From NCBI GenBank assembly GCA_021732745.1, contig JAKFUK010000002.1:806001-870000 (forward strand): a stretch of 64,000 bases of DNA, read 5' to 3'. The first letter of the stretch is position 1, and every line of letters begins with the position of its first letter. The notes beneath the pieces were generated by a model. It ran no database searches, was not told the DNA's origin, and saw only the letters and a list, made by a program, of their open reading frames with translations. The position numbers were made by a program, and so were the translations under genes. The stretch is from Nevskia sp. Its GTDB lineage: Bacteria > Pseudomonadota > Gammaproteobacteria > Nevskiales > Nevskiaceae. Below, in pieces: positions 36,165 to 46,127 of this stretch.

Positions 36165-37621
36165 GATGCGTACTCCGTCGGCCACTGCGTGTGGAAGTCG
36201 GTGACCTGCTGATACTGGTGAGCGACGTTGAGCATCCGCGCCTCGGCAAAGAAATTGCCCATCAGCTGGAAGCCGGTCGGCAGGCCGTCGACCAGGCCGC
36301 AGGGCAGGCTCATGGCCGGGATGCCGGCCAGATTGGCGGCGATCGTGTAGATGTCGTTCAGGTACATGGCAACCGGGTCGTCGCTGTTCTGGCCGAACTT
36401 GAAGGCGACGTCGGTGGTGGTCGGCCCCAGGATCAGGTCGATGCCATCAGCATAGGCGCGCTTGAAGTCGTCGTAGATCAGGCGGCGGACTTTCTGGGCC
36501 TGCAGGTAATAGGCGTCGTAGTAGCCGTGGCTCAGCACATAGGTGCCGACCATGATGCGGCGCTGCACTTCGGTGCCGAAACCTTCGCCGCGGCTGCGCT
36601 TGTAGAGTTCTTCGAGCGATTTCGCGCCTTCCGCGCGATGGCCGTAGCGAACGCCGTCAAAGCGGGCGAGGTTGCTTGATGCCTCCGCCGGGGCCACCAC
36701 GTAATAGGTCGGCACGCTGAGCGGCGAATTCGGTAGCGAGATTTCGCGGAAATTGACGCCGAGCTTGGTCAGTTCGGCGATCGCCTGTTCGACCCGCGCG
36801 CGCACGCCGGCCGCCATGCCGTCGGCGAAATATTCCTTCGGCAGGCCGATGGTCAGGCCCTTGATGGACTGCCCGAGACCGGAAACAAGGTCATCGACCG
36901 GGCGGTCCACGCTCGTGGAATCTTTCGGATCGAAACCGGACATCGCCTGCATCACGTAGGCCGCATCCTCGGCCGAACGGGCCACCACGCCGGCCTGATC
37001 GAGGCTCGAGGCAAACGCGATCATCCCGTAGCGCGACACCCGGCCGTAGGTCGGCTTGATGCCGGTGAGATTGGTCAGGGCGGCAGGCTGGCGGATCGAG
37101 CCGCCGGTGTCGGTGGCAGTGGCGATCGGGGCGAGCCCTGCGGCCACGCAGGCCACCGAGCCACCCGAGGAACCGCCCGGCACGCGGGTCGGGTCCCAGG
37201 GATTCTTGACTGGACCATAGAACGAGGTTTCGTTCGACGAACCCATCGCGAATTCGTCCATGTTCAGCTTGCCGAGCATGACCATGCCGGCGGCGTCGAG
37301 CTTTTCGACGATCGTCGCGTCATACGGGGCGATGAACTTGTCGAGCATCTTCGAGCCGCAGGCGGTGCGCACGCCCTTGGTGCAGAAGATGTCCTTCTGG
37401 CCGAGCGGGATGCCGGTCAGCGGGCCGGCGTTACCAGCGGCGATCACGGCGTCGGCGGCATCGGCCTGCGCCAGCGCGCGCTCCGGCGTGACCGTGACGT
37501 AGCTGTTCAGCGCGCCGTCGTGGGCGGCGATGCGCTTCAGATAGGCTTCAGTCAGTTCCCGCGACGAGAATTTCTTGTCGCGCAGGCCGGCGGCGAGTTC
37601 TGCAATCGAATGCTTGTGCAT
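36161..37621 (-). CDS. gatA: Asp/Glu-tRNA amidotransferase subunit GatA
   Basis: GatA is the amidase that releases ammonia from glutamine for the tRNA-bound substrate. The 486-residue protein contains the Ser-cisSer-Lys triad: Lys in [14 protein letters not shown] and the serines in [20 protein letters not shown], followed by [20 protein letters not shown]. Length and motif order are normal. It is preceded by gatC across a 106-base gap that contains a 13-bp hairpin, and overlaps gatB by 4 bases. Confidence 0.96.
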   Translation of the reverse strand: MHKHSIAELAAGLRDKKFSSRELTEAYLKRIAAHDGALNSYVTVTPERALAQADAADAVIAAGNAGPLTGIPLGQKDIFCTKGVRTACGSKMLDKFIAPYDATIVEKLDAAGMVMLGKLNMDEFAMGSSNETSFYGPVKNPWDPTRVPGGSSGGSVACVAAGLAPIATATDTGGSIRQPAALTNLTGIKPTYGRVSRYGMIAFASSLDQAGVVARSAEDAAYVMQAMSGFDPKDSTSVDRPVDDLVSGLGQSIKGLTIGLPKEYFADGMAAGVRARVEQAIAELTKLGVNFREISLPNSPLSVPTYYVVAPAEASSNLARFDGVRYGHRAEGAKSLEELYKRSRGEGFGTEVQRRIMVGTYVLSHGYYDAYYLQAQKVRRLIYDDFKRAYADGIDLILGPTTTDVAFKFGQNSDDPVAMYLNDIYTIAANLAGIPAMSLPCGLVDGLPTGFQLMGNFFAEARMLNVAHQYQQVTDFHTQWPTEYAS

Positions 37622-37690
37622 GATTTCTCTATGGAATCAGGTATTTCCGGCGGGTTGAGCGACGCGACAGCGTTCGCTCGAACCCGACGA

Positions 37691-37725
37691 GTTATTGCGG
37701 CACGGCTTCAACGTGTCGCAATAAC
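37691..37725. repeat. 13-bp hairpin between gatC and gatA
   Basis: GTTATTGCGGCAC (37691-37703) pairs with GTGTCGCAATAAC (37713-37725) with one G-T pair and a nine-base loop. It lies inside the gatC-gatA gap of an otherwise tight operon. It may stabilise or attenuate the transcript, or be a dispersed repeat. Confidence 0.65.
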
Positions 37726-37727
37726 GC

Positions 37728-38015
37728 TCACTCGATGACTTTCGGCACCAGATACAACCCGTCCTGCGTTTCTGGGGCGATCGCCTGGTAGTCGTCGCGG
37801 CGGTCGGTTTCCGAAACCAGGTCCGGGCGCAGGCGCTGGACCATGTCCAGCGGATGGGCCATCGGGCTGACATGGGCGGTGTCGGCAGACGACAGGCGAT
37901 CGACCATTTCCATGATGTTCGACAGCTGCCGCGCGTACGGCTCGACCTGCTCGGGATTCAACTGGAGACGGGCCAGCTGGGCGACCTGGCGGACTTGTTC
38001 GGGACTCAAGGACAT
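37728..38015 (-). CDS. gatC: Asp/Glu-tRNA amidotransferase subunit GatC
   Basis: GatC is the small subunit that stabilises the GatAB complex. The 95-residue protein begins MSLSPEQVRQVAQLARLQL and has YARQLSNIMEMVDRL, with the C-terminal APETQDGLYLVPKVIE. These are standard GatC features. I selected the ATG at 38015 because a longer open frame upstream has no family similarity. It is the first gene of gatCAB and is divergent from mreB, with about 246 bases between the starts. Confidence 0.93.
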   Translation of the reverse strand: MSLSPEQVRQVAQLARLQLNPEQVEPYARQLSNIMEMVDRLSSADTAHVSPMAHPLDMVQRLRPDLVSETDRRDDYQAIAPETQDGLYLVPKVIE

Positions 38016-38099
38016 GGCGAGCAGTTTCGATGCAGACGCGGGGTGATTTCCACGGTGCAAGCGCGGAAATGCGGGTTTTTCGGAAGAGCACGATGATAA

Positions 38100-39299
<1,200 letters not shown>

Positions 39300-39432
39300 G
39301 CGCGTGAGGCGCGAGGCGGGAAAACTTGAAATATCCCGCTGAAACAGCTTGTAAACGGTTGTAGCGGCGGCAATCGCACCCTATTCTTCCGCGATCCCTG
39401 CACCCGCTGCAGATGTTTCCTGCGCCCGGCCC

Positions 39433-40374
39433 TTGAACACCTCGCTTAGCGATTCCTCGCGCAATCCGCTGTTCCCCCGGGGCCCAGGACTCGGTCTGAA
39501 ACTGACCCTCTTCGTCACCCTGTCGATCGTCTTGATGGTGGCCGAGAATCGCGGCAGCCAGAAGCTGGAGCCGGTGCGCCAATGGCTGTCCTGGGCGCTG
39601 ACGCCGGTGATGTGGATCGCCGCCTCGCCTGCTGAAGTCGCCGATGGCGTGGATCATTTCCGCTCCCGCGAATCACTGCTGACCGACAACCGCGAACTTG
39701 GCGAACGCCTGCTGAAACAGGACGCCCGCCTGCTGCGCCTGGAAGCGCTGGAAGCCGAAAACGCGCGCATTCGCGAGCTGCTGGCCTCCTCGTCATCCTT
39801 GCAGGACCGCGTGCTGATCGCAGAAATCCTGGCCACCAGTCAGGACCCCTACCGCCACCAGATCGTGCTCAACAAGGGCGCCCGCGACGGCGTCTATCGC
39901 GGTCAGGCGCTGGTCGACGCCGAAGGCATCATGGGTCAGGTGGTGCAGGTCAACCGGGGATCGTCGGTGGCGCTGCTGATCACCGATCCCGATCACGGCA
40001 TTCCGGTGGAGATCAATCGCACTGGCTTGCAGACCATCGCGCTCGGTCGCGGTGATGGCCACGGCCTGTCGCTGCCCTATCTGCCCGGCAATGCCGATGT
40101 GAAGGTCGGCGACCTGCTGGTCACCTCCGGCCTTGGTGGCCGCTTTCCGGCCGGTTATCCGGTCGGCCAGATTCACGAACTCAAGCATGCGGGTGGCGAA
40201 AGCTTCATGGAGGCCATCGCCTACCCGAAAGCCAAGCTCAATCAGGGCCGGCAGGCACTGCTGGTGTGGAGCGAGCGGGCGCTGACGCCGCCGGACGCCG
40301 GAGAAGCGCCGGTCACCGTGCCGATCGACCTGCCGCCCGCTCCCGAAGCGGCCGCGAAACCGGTCAGCCCGTGA
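39433..40374 (+). CDS. mreC: Rod-shape protein MreC
   Basis: MreC is the membrane-anchored periplasmic scaffold linking MreB and the elongation enzymes. The 313-residue protein has an N-terminal cytoplasmic tail, one membrane helix (about residues 23-42) and a coiled coil about residues 75-112 (LGERLLKQDARLLRLEALEA). Two beta-barrel lobes follow, with NKGARDGVYRGQALVDAEG and GLGGRFPAGYPVGQI. The start codon is TTG at 39433; no ATG gives the membrane helix, so this start is favoured. The Pro-rich C-terminal tail is unremarkable. mreD overlaps the stop. Confidence 0.93.
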   Translation: MNTSLSDSSRNPLFPRGPGLGLKLTLFVTLSIVLMVAENRGSQKLEPVRQWLSWALTPVMWIAASPAEVADGVDHFRSRESLLTDNRELGERLLKQDARLLRLEALEAENARIRELLASSSSLQDRVLIAEILATSQDPYRHQIVLNKGARDGVYRGQALVDAEGIMGQVVQVNRGSSVALLITDPDHGIPVEINRTGLQTIALGRGDGHGLSLPYLPGNADVKVGDLLVTSGLGGRFPAGYPVGQIHELKHAGGESFMEAIAYPKAKLNQGRQALLVWSERALTPPDAGEAPVTVPIDLPPAPEAAAKPVSP

Positions 40375-40865
40375 TCGCATCCCTCGGATTCTTTGCCAGC
40401 CTGGTGCTGGCGCTGATGCTGCAAATCGTCGAGATGCCGGAATGGGCGGCCGTCGCCCGCCCGGCCTGGCCGCTGCTGGTGATCGGCTACTGGGCACTGT
40501 ATGCGCCGAATGCGCCGGCCGTCGCCGCTGCCTGGCTGCTGGGGCTTTGCTGCGATGTGCTGCTGACCGCCCCGCTCGGCCAGCACGCGCTGGGTCTGGT
40601 GGTGGTCGCCTACCTGATCCGCCGGCTGTCGGGCATCTACATCCTGTTTCCGCTCTGGCAGGCCGCACTGGCGCTGATCCCGATCTGGACGCTCTACGTG
40701 TTCCTGATGTTCTGGATCGACGGCCTCACCCGCCACGCCGCCGACAGCACGCTGCGCTGGATGCCGATCGTGTCGACCGCGATCATCTGGCCGCTGTACG
40801 CCGGCCTTCTCGATTCCTTCCGCACCCGCCGCACCCGCGATCTGAACCGGATGCGCCTGCCATGA
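40371..40865 (+). CDS. mreD: Rod-shape protein MreD
   Basis: MreD is an inner-membrane partner of MreC. The 164-residue protein has about five hydrophobic helices. It contains LLVIGYWALYAPNAPAVAAA, LGLCCDVLLTAPLGQHAL (the family's GLxxDxxxxxxLGxHAL motif) and a basic C-terminus RTRRTRDLNRM. The start is GTG at 40371, overlapping the mreC stop (GTGA); it restores the expected N-terminal helix that the longer frame lacks. It is followed ten bases later by mrdA. Confidence 0.9.
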   Translation: MIASLGFFASLVLALMLQIVEMPEWAAVARPAWPLLVIGYWALYAPNAPAVAAAWLLGLCCDVLLTAPLGQHALGLVVVAYLIRRLSGIYILFPLWQAALALIPIWTLYVFLMFWIDGLTRHAADSTLRWMPIVSTAIIWPLYAGLLDSFRTRRTRDLNRMRLP

Positions 40866-40875
40866 GCGCCCGGAC

Positions 40876-42939
40876 ATGAGTGCTCTGGGCTCCTCGCGCA
40901 GCGGCTACGACGCGATCAAGGATCTGTACGAGGAAAAACGCACTTTCACCGGCCGCGTGGTGTTTGCCGCCGTCCTGTGTCTGGTGATGATCGGTCTGCT
41001 GGCGATGCGGCTCGTCGACCTGCAACTGATCCAGCACGACTACTACACCACCCGCGCCGACGACAATCGCATGCGGCTGACCGCGATCGCCCCGGTGCGC
41101 GGTCTGATCTACGACCGCAACGGCTCGCTGCTGGCCCAGAACGTGCCGAGTTTCGTGCTCGACATCACCCCGGAACGGGTCAAAAACCTCAACGACACGC
41201 TGGAACGGCTCAAGGCCTACGTTGCCCTGACCGATCAGGACATCGCCCGCTTCAAGGAGCGCATGCGCAAGGGGCCGCGCTATCGCAGCGTCACCTTGAG
41301 ATCGAACCTGACGCCCGAGGAAGTCGCCCGCTACCAGCTCAATCGCTACGACTTCGACGGTGTCGAAGTCAACGCCGGGCTGGTCCGCAACTATCCGCTG
41401 GGTGAGAGTGCGGCACACGTCATCGGCTATGTCGGCGGCATCAGCGAAGCGGATTACGCCAAGCTCGATGAAGCCTCGTATCAGGGGCTGTCGCAGATCG
41501 GCAAGTCGGGGGTCGAGCGCAGCCACGAAGATCAGCTCAGAGGTGTGCCGGGGGCCAAGATCGTCGAAGCCAATGCTTCCGGCCGGCCGCTGCGCGAACT
41601 CGATTCCCAGCCCGGCAGCTCCGGCCAGAACCTGTACCTGAGCCTCGATGCCCAGTTGCAGCTGGTGGCCGAGAAGGCGCTGGGTGATCTCGAAGGTGCC
41701 GTGGTGGCGATCGACCCGCGCAATGGCGAAGTGCTGGCGCTGGTGTCCAAGCCCGGCTACGACCCGAAGCTGTTCGTCGAAGGCATCGACGCCAAAAGCT
41801 ACCGCGGCCTGCTCGAGGACAAGACCAAGCCGCTCTACAACCGCGCGCTGCTCGGCACCTACCCGCCGGGCTCCACGATCAAGCCGTTCATGGCCACGGC
41901 GGCACTCAACTTCAAGACCGTGACGCCGGATACTGCGGTCTACTGCGGCGGTGCGATGACCCTGCCGGGCAGTTCGCGCAAGTACCGCTGCCACAAGCGT
42001 CAGGGCCACGGCTCGGTCAATCTCGATTCGGCAATCGCCAAATCCTGCGACATCTATTTCTATCAGGCCGCGCAGACGCTCGGCATCGACCGGATCGACG
42101 AAATCCTCGGCCAGTTCGGCTTCGGCAGCCAGACCGGCATCGACATCCCGAACGAGAAAGCCGGCCTGCTGCCGTCGAAGGAGTGGAAGCGCCGCGTCTA
42201 CAAGCAGGCCTGGTATCCCGGCGAAACCCTGAGCATCGGCATCGGTCAGGGTTACCTCACGACCACCCCGCTGCAATTGGCGCAGGCCACTGCTCGCATC
42301 GCCATGCGCGGGGCGGCGTTCAAGCCGCATGTGGTCCATGCCGTCGCCGATCCGGCCACCGGTGCCATCGTCGGCGTGCCGCCGGAACCGCTGCCGCCGC
42401 TGACCGGTCAGAACGCCGAACTGCTCGGGCGGGTCATTCATTCGATGGAACTGGTCAACATGTTTCCCGGCGGCACCGCCTATCGCACCTTCAAGGACGC
42501 GCCCTACACCTCGGCCGGCAAGACCGGCACCGCGCAGGTGGCGTCATTGAAGCAGGACGAGAAACTGGCGCCGACACTGGAAGGCACGCCCAAGCACTTG
42601 CGCGACCACGCGCTGTTCATCGCTTTCGCGCCGGTCGACGAGCCGCGCATCGCCGTCGCCGTGATCGCCGAACACGCCGGCCACGGCGGGTCGGTGGCGG
42701 CACCGGTCGCCCGGCAGGTCATGGATCAATACCTGCTCGGCGAAGTGCGTTACGGCATCGACGCCAGTGCGGCGGCCGCAGCCGCCACGGCCGCTGCGGC
42801 GGCGGCGGCCGCCAATGGCGAGGTCGTCGATCCGGAACAGGACGAGGACGGCCTGCCGGTGCACGATCACGAAGAAGACGCCGCCACGCCCGCTTCGTCA
42901 CCGGTTCAGGCACCCATTCCGGAATCGGTGACGCCATGA
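40876..42939 (+). CDS. mrdA: Penicillin-binding protein 2 (MrdA)
   Basis: PBP2 is the essential transpeptidase of cell elongation. The 687-residue protein has one N-terminal helix (about residues 27-47), a dimerisation domain with PVRGLIYDRNGSLLAQN, and the transpeptidase domain. The latter has SxxK in YPPGSTIKPFMA (Ser about 334), a second motif SCD in AKSCDIYFY, and KTG in AGKTGTAQVAS. A C-terminal extension about residues 635-687 is made of a poly-Ala run, then acidic and Pro-rich residues; it is not part of the usual fold. rodA overlaps its stop (ATGA), keeping the obligate partners coupled. Confidence 0.96.
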   Translation: MSALGSSRSGYDAIKDLYEEKRTFTGRVVFAAVLCLVMIGLLAMRLVDLQLIQHDYYTTRADDNRMRLTAIAPVRGLIYDRNGSLLAQNVPSFVLDITPERVKNLNDTLERLKAYVALTDQDIARFKERMRKGPRYRSVTLRSNLTPEEVARYQLNRYDFDGVEVNAGLVRNYPLGESAAHVIGYVGGISEADYAKLDEASYQGLSQIGKSGVERSHEDQLRGVPGAKIVEANASGRPLRELDSQPGSSGQNLYLSLDAQLQLVAEKALGDLEGAVVAIDPRNGEVLALVSKPGYDPKLFVEGIDAKSYRGLLEDKTKPLYNRALLGTYPPGSTIKPFMATAALNFKTVTPDTAVYCGGAMTLPGSSRKYRCHKRQGHGSVNLDSAIAKSCDIYFYQAAQTLGIDRIDEILGQFGFGSQTGIDIPNEKAGLLPSKEWKRRVYKQAWYPGETLSIGIGQGYLTTTPLQLAQATARIAMRGAAFKPHVVHAVADPATGAIVGVPPEPLPPLTGQNAELLGRVIHSMELVNMFPGGTAYRTFKDAPYTSAGKTGTAQVASLKQDEKLAPTLEGTPKHLRDHALFIAFAPVDEPRIAVAVIAEHAGHGGSVAAPVARQVMDQYLLGEVRYGIDASAAAAAATAAAAAAAANGEVVDPEQDEDGLPVHDHEEDAATPASSPVQAPIPESVTP

Positions 42940-44066
42940 ACACCCATGTCCTGTCGCGCGCGCCGCAGCAGTCGGTAAGCCTAACCGATGCGCTGGCGCG
43001 CTGGCATTTCGACCTCTGGCTCGGCCTGCTGCTGCTGGCGCTCGGCGTGGTCGGCCTGCTGGTGCAGTATTCGGCCAGTGGTCATTCGATGGACGTGGTG
43101 GTCAGTCAGGCCGAGCGTCTGGGGCTGGGTTTTGCCGTGATGATCGTCGCCGCGCAAGCGCCGCCGGAGTTCTACCGCGCCGCCGCGCCCTGGCTGTACG
43201 GTTTCGGGGTGGCGATGCTGCTGGCGGTGCTGGTGCTCGGCGATCACGCCAAGGGCGCGCAGCGCTGGCTGGATCTCAGCGTGCTGCGCTTCCAGCCGTC
43301 GGAAATCCTGAAACTGGCAATGCCGATGGCGGTCGCCGCCTACCTGCACACCCGACCGCTGCCGCCGAAGCCGCAAACCATCCTGGTCACCCTGGCGATC
43401 ATCGGCATCCCGACCGTGCTGATCGCCATGCAGCCGGATCTCGGCACCGCGATGCTGGTGCTCGCAGCCGGCGTGCTGGCGCTGTATTTCGGAGGTCTGG
43501 GCGTGCGCTGGATCTTGCTGGTGATCGCCGCCGCAACGGCGGCCGCGCCGCTGCTCTGGTTCAAGCTGCACGATTACCAGAAGAACCGCGTGCTGACTTT
43601 TCTCGATCCGGAACGCGATCCGCTCGGCACCGGCTATCACATCACCCAATCGAAGATTGCCATCGGCTCCGGAGGCCTTTTCGGCAAGGGTTGGCTGGCT
43701 GGAACCCAGGCCAAACTCGACTTCCTGCCGGAATCGCACACCGATTTCATCTTTGCGGTGTTTTCCGAAGAACTGGGCCTGCTCGGTGTTGCGGTGCTGA
43801 TGGCGCTGTACGCGGCCATCGTCGGCCGTGGCCTGTACATCGCGCTCCGGGGTCAGGACAGCTTCCAGCGGCTGCTCGCCGGCAGTCTGGCAATGACCTT
43901 TTTTGTCTACGTTTTCATCAACATGGGCATGGTCATCGGCTTGCTGCCGGTGGTGGGCGTGCCCTTGCCGCTGGTCAGCTACGGGGGCACTTCGGCGGTC
44001 ACCCTGCTGGCCGGTTTCGGGATGCTGATGTCGGTCTACACCCACCGCAAGCTGCTTTCCAACTAG
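42936..44066 (+). CDS. rodA: Peptidoglycan glycosyltransferase RodA
   Basis: RodA is the SEDS-family polymerase that works with PBP2 in cell elongation. The 376-residue protein has about ten membrane helices. It carries SEDS motifs GAQRWLDLSVLRFQPSEILK, AMQPDLGTAMLVLAAGV, RVLTFLDPERDPLGTGYHI, FLPESHTDFIFAVFSEELG and the near-terminal LPLVSYGGTSAVTLLAGFG. The catalytic Asp is expected in the large extracytoplasmic loop. Start ATG overlaps the mrdA stop. Confidence 0.96.
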   Translation: MNTHVLSRAPQQSVSLTDALARWHFDLWLGLLLLALGVVGLLVQYSASGHSMDVVVSQAERLGLGFAVMIVAAQAPPEFYRAAAPWLYGFGVAMLLAVLVLGDHAKGAQRWLDLSVLRFQPSEILKLAMPMAVAAYLHTRPLPPKPQTILVTLAIIGIPTVLIAMQPDLGTAMLVLAAGVLALYFGGLGVRWILLVIAAATAAAPLLWFKLHDYQKNRVLTFLDPERDPLGTGYHITQSKIAIGSGGLFGKGWLAGTQAKLDFLPESHTDFIFAVFSEELGLLGVAVLMALYAAIVGRGLYIALRGQDSFQRLLAGSLAMTFFVYVFINMGMVIGLLPVVGVPLPLVSYGGTSAVTLLAGFGMLMSVYTHRKLLSN

Positions 44067-44073
44067 AGGTGGA

Positions 44074-45120
44074 ATGATGAAGAAATTCCTTGCGGCGCTT
44101 GCCCTGCTGTCCTGCGCGGCCTCTGCAGACTACGAGAACCACGCAAAGACGCCGCTGCTGCTGGAAACCCTGCGCGACGACTACGGCTTTTCGCCGGCTG
44201 ATCTCGATGTCGTGAAAAACGCATTGAAAGACGCGAAGAAGCTGCCGAAGCTCATCGAAAAGGAACTCAACAACAAGGAAGCGCCGAAGCCGAAGCCCGA
44301 GGAAATCGCCAATTTCCTGCCGGACTGGAACGACTACCGGCCGATCCACATCTATCCGAAGAACATCAGCAACGGCCTTGCTTATCTGAAAGAGAACGCT
44401 GCCTGGTTCGCCAAGGCGGAAGCCGAATTCGGCGTGCCGCCGACGGTGGTCGCCGCGATCATGGGCGTGGAAACCAAGTACGGCACCTATACCGGCAAGT
44501 TCCGGGTGCTCGATGCGCTGACCACCCAGGGCTTCGATCACCCGCGCCGCAGCCCGTTCTTCTTTTCCGAGCTGACCGAATTCTTCGCCTTCGCCCGCGA
44601 CGCCAACCGGCCGCCGGCCGATCTGCTCGGTTCCTACGCCGGGGCCATGGGTTTCGCCCAGTTCATGCCGAGCAACTACCGCTGGCTGGCGCTGGATTAC
44701 GACGGCGACGGCGATCGCGATCTGTGGAGTGCGGCCGATGCCATCGGCTCGATCGCCCACTACCTGACCCGCTACGACCCGAAGCGCGCCTGGCATCGCG
44801 GCGAGCCGCTGATCGTGCCGGCAACGGTTGCCGACAGCCTGAAATCCGAAGTGCCGCGCAACGGCAAAGCCGCCGATCAGCGCGTCGGCGCGCTGCTGAA
44901 AGCCGGGGTCAAGCCGGCGGTGCCGCTGCCGGATGACGCGCCCGTCGGCTTCATCGAACTGCGACGGGGCGCATCCCGCGAATACTGGCTGGCGCTGCCC
45001 AATTTTTACGCCGTGTTCACCTACAACCCGCGCATCTTCTATGCGATGGCGGTGACCCAACTGGCCAATGAGCTGGCTGCCGCGCAAGCTGCGGAACTGA
45101 CCGCGAGCAGCGCCAAATGA
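44074..45120 (+). CDS. mltB: Lytic murein transglycosylase B
   Basis: MltB cleaves the glycan strand between MurNAc and GlcNAc, forming anhydro ends. The 348-residue protein has a signal peptide (MMKKFLAALALLSCAASA). It has an SLT-type domain with the catalytic Glu in AAIMGVETKYGTYTGKFRVL and then GAMGFAQFMPSNYRWLALD, DYDGDGDRDLW and AIGSIAHYL. The signal lacks a clear lipobox, so the protein may be soluble periplasmic. Good ribosome binding site AGAGGTGGA. It overlaps rlpA by 4 bases. Confidence 0.93.
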   Translation: MMKKFLAALALLSCAASADYENHAKTPLLLETLRDDYGFSPADLDVVKNALKDAKKLPKLIEKELNNKEAPKPKPEEIANFLPDWNDYRPIHIYPKNISNGLAYLKENAAWFAKAEAEFGVPPTVVAAIMGVETKYGTYTGKFRVLDALTTQGFDHPRRSPFFFSELTEFFAFARDANRPPADLLGSYAGAMGFAQFMPSNYRWLALDYDGDGDRDLWSAADAIGSIAHYLTRYDPKRAWHRGEPLIVPATVADSLKSEVPRNGKAADQRVGALLKAGVKPAVPLPDDAPVGFIELRRGASREYWLALPNFYAVFTYNPRIFYAMAVTQLANELAAAQAAELTASSAK

Positions 45121-46043
45121 AGGGCTGGCAGACCGCCGCCTGCCTGGCCGCCCTGCTGAGCAGCGCCTGCGTCGTCGAACCGGTGCCGAGCCGCCCGCCG
45201 TATCGCGAACCGCTGCGCCCCGGCCCGGCCGTCAATCAGGCGGCGACCCTGCCGCCGGCCCCGGCGTCCGAGCAGGATCGACCGCCGACCGCGAGCGAGA
45301 TTCCGGCCAACGTCAGCGAAACGCCGGATGCAGTGCCCGAGCCGGTCGAGCGCAGCCGCTACGGCAATCCGGATTCCTACGAGGTATTCGGCAAGCGCTA
45401 CGTGGTGCTGGCCGACGCGCGCGGCTTCAAGCAGCGCGGACATGCGTCCTGGTATGGCAAGAAGTTTCATGGCCGCCGCACCTCCAGCGGCGAGCGCTAC
45501 GACATGTTCGCGATGACCGCTGCCCACAAGACCCTGCCGATCCCGACCTATGCGCGGGTCACCAATCTGTCGAACGGCAAGAGCGTGGTGGTGCGCGTCA
45601 ATGATCGCGGGCCGTTCCACAAGGGCCGCATCGTCGATCTGTCGTATTCGGCGGCGAGCCGGCTCGATCTGATCAAGCACGGGTCGGCGGAAGTCCAGCT
45701 CGAAGTGGTCGATGCCGATGGCGCACCGGTGCCGGCCGCGCCGGTGATCGCGGCAGCGCCGGAAGCCCCGGTGCCGGTTGCCGCGCCGGTGGTGGTTGCC
45801 AGCGTCGCCCGCACCCCGCGTTTCCTGCAGGCCGGCGTCTTCAATGACACCAACAACGCCCTGACTTTCCGCGATCACCTGATGCTGGGCGGGATCAAGC
45901 CGCTGGTGGTGAAAAGCACGCAACGTAATGGCAAATGGGTGTACCGGGTGCTGGTCGGTCCGTTCGAAGACCCGACCAAGCTCGCCGCGATGCGCACCCG
46001 GCTGTCCGATGACGACACGCCGACGGTGCTGGTTCACGAGTAA
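45117..46043 (+). CDS. rlpA: Septal ring lytic transglycosylase RlpA
   Basis: RlpA acts on peptidoglycan lacking stem peptides, often at the septum. The 308-residue lipoprotein has a lipobox LSSAC (Cys about 18), a Pro-rich linker, and a double-psi beta-barrel with GHASWYGKKFHGRRTSSGERYD, MTAAHKTLPIPTYARVTNL and RVNDRGPFHKGRIVDLSYSA. A C-terminal SPOR domain (about residues 235-305; FLQAGVFNDTNNALTFRDHL, YRVLVGPFED) binds denuded glycans. Order mltB-rlpA-dacC is the conserved one. Confidence 0.94.
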   Translation: MKGWQTAACLAALLSSACVVEPVPSRPPYREPLRPGPAVNQAATLPPAPASEQDRPPTASEIPANVSETPDAVPEPVERSRYGNPDSYEVFGKRYVVLADARGFKQRGHASWYGKKFHGRRTSSGERYDMFAMTAAHKTLPIPTYARVTNLSNGKSVVVRVNDRGPFHKGRIVDLSYSAASRLDLIKHGSAEVQLEVVDADGAPVPAAPVIAAAPEAPVPVAAPVVVASVARTPRFLQAGVFNDTNNALTFRDHLMLGGIKPLVVKSTQRNGKWVYRVLVGPFEDPTKLAAMRTRLSDDDTPTVLVHE

Positions 46044-46127
46044 TTCCCCGCGCCCGTGCTGCGGCGCATCAATTGACCCGCTGCGCTACCATTTCTGCTG
46101 TTTTCACCCAGAACAACCGATCTCCTG

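Noticed and set aside
34845..36212. 455-residue plus-strand ORF over gatB
   Set aside because: Antisense shadow; gatB motifs on the minus strand are complete.
40783..42441. 552-residue minus-strand ORF over mrdA
   Set aside because: Antisense shadow of PBP2; no recognisable domain.
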